Shown here piece by piece: positions 42,219 through 43,916 of a stretch of 43,916 nt of DNA (positions are counted from its first letter, which is position 1; each line of letters starts with the position of its first letter). Where the stretch lies: NCBI GenBank assembly GCA_028292435.1, contig JAQGMI010000013.1, positions 1 through 43,916 of the forward strand, given 5' to 3'. The notes under the pieces were generated by a model. That model saw nothing but the letters and a program-made list of their open reading frames with translations. It did not search any database and was not told the origin of the DNA. A program made the translations under genes and the position numbers. Source of the DNA: Betaproteobacteria bacterium (GTDB taxonomy: Bacteria; Pseudomonadota; Gammaproteobacteria; Burkholderiales; SG8-41).

Positions 42219-42686
42219 ATGAACGCGATTTGTGAATGGGTAAAACAGTACGGGCCATTGGTCGCGCGCATTCTGCTTGCGCAGCTTTTTATCGTGTCGG
42301 GCATCGGTAAAATCGGCGGCTTCGCGGGTACTGCCGCATTCATGAGCGGTGCGGGCGTGCCGGCCGCGCCAGCGCTGCTGGTTGTGATCATCGCGCTCGA
42401 AATCGGTGGCAGCCTGATGCTGATTGCCGGCTGGCAGGTGCGCTGGGCCGCCGCCGCGTTCTGCGTGTTTATTCTCCTGGCGTCGGTCGTGGTGCACCCT
42501 TTCTGGAATTCCGATGCGGCGAGCTTTTTAAGTCAGATGAACAATTTCATGAAGAACTTCGCGATCATGGGCGGTATGCTGTATGTGATGGCGTACGGAG
42601 CGGGACCGTTCAGCGTTGATAACGCGCGGGCGACGGGCGCCACAGGGACCGATCAATCTGGAAAAAAGCGGAGTCGTCATGATTAA
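42219..42686 (+). CDS. DoxX family membrane protein
   Basis: 155-residue inner-membrane protein with four helices. The pattern LVARILLAQLFIVSGIGKIGGFAGTAAFM is the DoxX hallmark, followed by ALEIGGSLMLIAGW, FCVFILLASVVVHPFW and a last helix with MKNFAIMGGMLYVMAYGAGPFS. DoxX proteins form part of quinone-linked thiol redox systems in several bacteria (terminal oxidase subunit in archaea, membrane oxidoreductase complex in mycobacteria); the role here is not known. The start at ATG 42219 has a strong GGGGAGG ribosome-binding site. The stop overlaps the start of the next gene by 8 bases. Confidence 0.9.
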   Translation: MNAICEWVKQYGPLVARILLAQLFIVSGIGKIGGFAGTAAFMSGAGVPAAPALLVVIIALEIGGSLMLIAGWQVRWAAAAFCVFILLASVVVHPFWNSDAASFLSQMNNFMKNFAIMGGMLYVMAYGAGPFSVDNARATGATGTDQSGKKRSRHD

Positions 42687-43254
42687 CCAATCAGCGCAAC
42701 AGTTGAGGCTCGGATTACAGCGCGCGGCATGCTCGGCGGCGTTGATTGCGCTGCTGCCGCTGGCGGGCCATGCGGCCGACAGCGACAAACGATATGCATT
42801 GGAGCGCAGCGGTTTCCTGCAGATGAAAGTGCCGGCTGGCTGGCGCGATGAAGTCGACGCCACCACCAAGCCGCCGGTCATCAGCTTTCGCCCGGCAGAA
42901 GGCCAGCCGTTTTTGATTTCCGTCACGCCCGCGCAGGCCATCGAAGGAAGTCGAGTGCCGTCGCGAAAAAAACTGCGCGAAGACGTTGCGCAAATGGCCG
43001 CGGCGATCCGTCATTTCTCGATCGAAGGCGACAAGATCAAGCTCAAGGAGTTTGCTGGGTCATCCGGTCCGGGCTTCGAGTTTTTCGCGACCGATTCGGC
43101 GCCGGCGGCCGGCGAGTTTAAATACATGACGCGCGGCAAGCTCAATGTCGGCGACGTGTCGGTCACGTTCACGATACTGACCAACGATGGCCAGGAGAAC
43201 GTGATCCGGGCGGCGCAGGCGACGCTGCAAGGCGCCAGGCGCGTCGCGCGTTAA
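42679..43254 (+). CDS. Exported protein of unknown function
   Basis: 191-residue protein with a signal peptide (hydrophobic ACSAALIALLPLAGHAA, cleavage likely near HAA|DSD, residue 36). The mature part has SGFLQMKVPAGWRDEVD, PVISFRPAEGQPFLISVTP and a final segment KLNVGDVSVTFTILTNDG, a mixed alpha/beta pattern that resembles stress-related lipoprotein-like domains, but I do not recognise a named family with confidence. The ATG overlaps the doxX stop by 8 bases, which suggests coexpression with the membrane protein. The start at 42679 is preferred over the longer frame from 42616 because of the GGAG upstream and the clean signal peptide. Confidence 0.7.
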   Translation: MINQSAQQLRLGLQRAACSAALIALLPLAGHAADSDKRYALERSGFLQMKVPAGWRDEVDATTKPPVISFRPAEGQPFLISVTPAQAIEGSRVPSRKKLREDVAQMAAAIRHFSIEGDKIKLKEFAGSSGPGFEFFATDSAPAAGEFKYMTRGKLNVGDVSVTFTILTNDGQENVIRAAQATLQGARRVAR

Positions 43255-43303
43255 CGGGTCTCGCGCTTGTCCGACCGCTTGCGCCGTTCGCGGAGTTCAC
43301 GTC

Positions 43304-43916
43304 TTGGCCGCTGACCTGCTGCCGCTTGCCCAGCGCATCGCCGCGATCGCGCCGTTTCACGTCATGGAGTTGCTCGCGCGGGCACGCGAACTCGAAGCGG
43401 CGGGCCGCAGCATCGTGCACATGGAAATCGGCGAGCCGGATTTTCCGACTGCGCAGCCGATCTGCGACGCGGGCGTTCGCGCGATCGAGAACGGGAAGCA
43501 TTTCTACACGCCGGCGCTCGGCATTCCCGAGCTGCGCGCGGCCATCTCGAGTTTTTATCGTGAGCGCTACGGTGCAGACGTGCCGGCCTCGCGCATTATC
43601 ATTACGTCCGGCGCTTCCGGCGCGCTATTGCTCGCGATCGGGGTGCTGATCGACGCCGGCGATGAAGTGCTGATGGCGGATCCCGGGTATCCATGCAACC
43701 GGAATTTCGTGCGCATGATGGGCGGCGTGCCGGTCGAAGTGCCGGTCGGCGCGGAAAGCGCGTATCAACTGCTGCCTGAAATGGTAGCGAATCACTGGAC
43801 GCTGCGCACGAGGGCAGTCATCGTCGCGTCACCGTCGAATCCGACAGGAACGCTGATGCCGGTGGATTCCCTGCGCGCGATTGCCGCGACTGCGCGCGAA
43901 CGCGGCGGCGTGCTCA
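43304..43916 (+). CDS. Class I/II PLP-dependent aminotransferase, N-terminal part (3' end outside window)
   Basis: The frame runs off the window end; about 204 residues are visible. FHVMELLARARELEAAGRSIVHMEIGEPDFPTA is the typical fold type I start, followed by FYTPALGIPELRAAIS, the cofactor-binding TSGASGALLLAI, ADPGYPCNRNFV and VASPSNPTGTL. The PLP lysine lies beyond the window. The pattern is closest to aspartate-type or YfdZ/DapL-like aminotransferases. TTG 43304 with GGAG eight bases upstream is the chosen start; ATG 43364 would remove the first helix. Confidence 0.85.
   Translation, partial: MAADLLPLAQRIAAIAPFHVMELLARARELEAAGRSIVHMEIGEPDFPTAQPICDAGVRAIENGKHFYTPALGIPELRAAISSFYRERYGADVPASRIIITSGASGALLLAIGVLIDAGDEVLMADPGYPCNRNFVRMMGGVPVEVPVGAESAYQLLPEMVANHWTLRTRAVIVASPSNPTGTLMPVDSLRAIAATARERGGVL

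Noticed and set aside
1..43916. tRNA, rRNA, CRISPR array, integrase, transposase or prophage genes
   Set aside because: I looked across both strands and found no cloverleaf, ribosomal signature, regular repeat-spacer pattern or mobile-element protein.

Overview
The window is GC-rich, gene-dense bacterial DNA with no rRNA, tRNA, CRISPR array, integrase or insertion sequence that I can see. The gene content points to a Gram-negative proteobacterium, most likely a betaproteobacterium of Burkholderiales type: an orphan Bug/TctC-type solute-binding protein, a class III alcohol dehydrogenase, a type V autotransporter, an HAE1-type RND pump with an outer-membrane factor, and many c-di-GMP proteins. 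This placement is inference from gene families only.

The main result is that two genes carry an in-frame TGA that is best read as selenocysteine. (1) At 6524-7057 a UGSC-family protein reads Ala-Asp-TGA-Gly-Ser-Cys. The TGA at 6806-6808 is followed by a perfect 8-bp hairpin with a GTG loop at 6820-6838, as expected of a bacterial SECIS element. A standard caller would split this into two short genes. (2) At 38509-39444 a DedA membrane protein is fused to a rhodanese domain whose active-site loop reads Tyr-Cys-Thr-TGA-Pro-Asn-Glu. The TGA (39316-39318) is followed by a hairpin at 39334-39351 and 41 more codons of intact rhodanese sequence. A standard caller would cut this protein off just after its catalytic cysteine. 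The organism should therefore encode SelA, SelB, SelD and tRNA-Sec elsewhere.

Layout. 1-2623: end of a patatin-like phospholipase (+), then a rhomboid protease and GluQ-RS (-). 2691-6272: formaldehyde-detoxifying alcohol dehydrogenase with a good terminator, then an autotransporter with unusual cysteines. 6524-8169: the UGSC selenoprotein translationally coupled to a 371-aa partner of unknown function. 8202-9858 (-): a glyoxalase-like protein and an exported metallophosphoesterase. 9948-11339 (+): PabB. 11450-16708 (-): a signalling operon of sensor kinase, single-domain receiver and REC-PAS-GAF-GGDEF-EAL protein. 17032-18354 (+): type II NADH dehydrogenase. 18449-21602 (-): a degenerate EAL protein and a Cache-HAMP-GGDEF cyclase. 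21972-25257 (-): two paralogous exported metallo-beta-lactamase-fold proteins flanking an MmgE/PrpD protein. 25415-27363 (+): AcuI-type reductase and a PLP-dependent dehydratase. 27377-27760 (-): HxlR regulator, divergent from 28099-36156 (+), an RND efflux operon that ends in a glycoside-hydrolase-like protein. 36161-43916 (+): a codirectional run of solute-binding protein, pirin, YceI, DedA-rhodanese selenoprotein, Tat-exported amidohydrolase, DUF1275 protein, DoxX, an exported protein and the start of an aminotransferase.

Recurring themes are redox and thiol/selenol chemistry (AdhC, UGSC protein, DedA-rhodanese, pirin, DoxX), c-di-GMP signalling (one putative cyclase, one putative phosphodiesterase, one degenerate EAL protein) and envelope transport.
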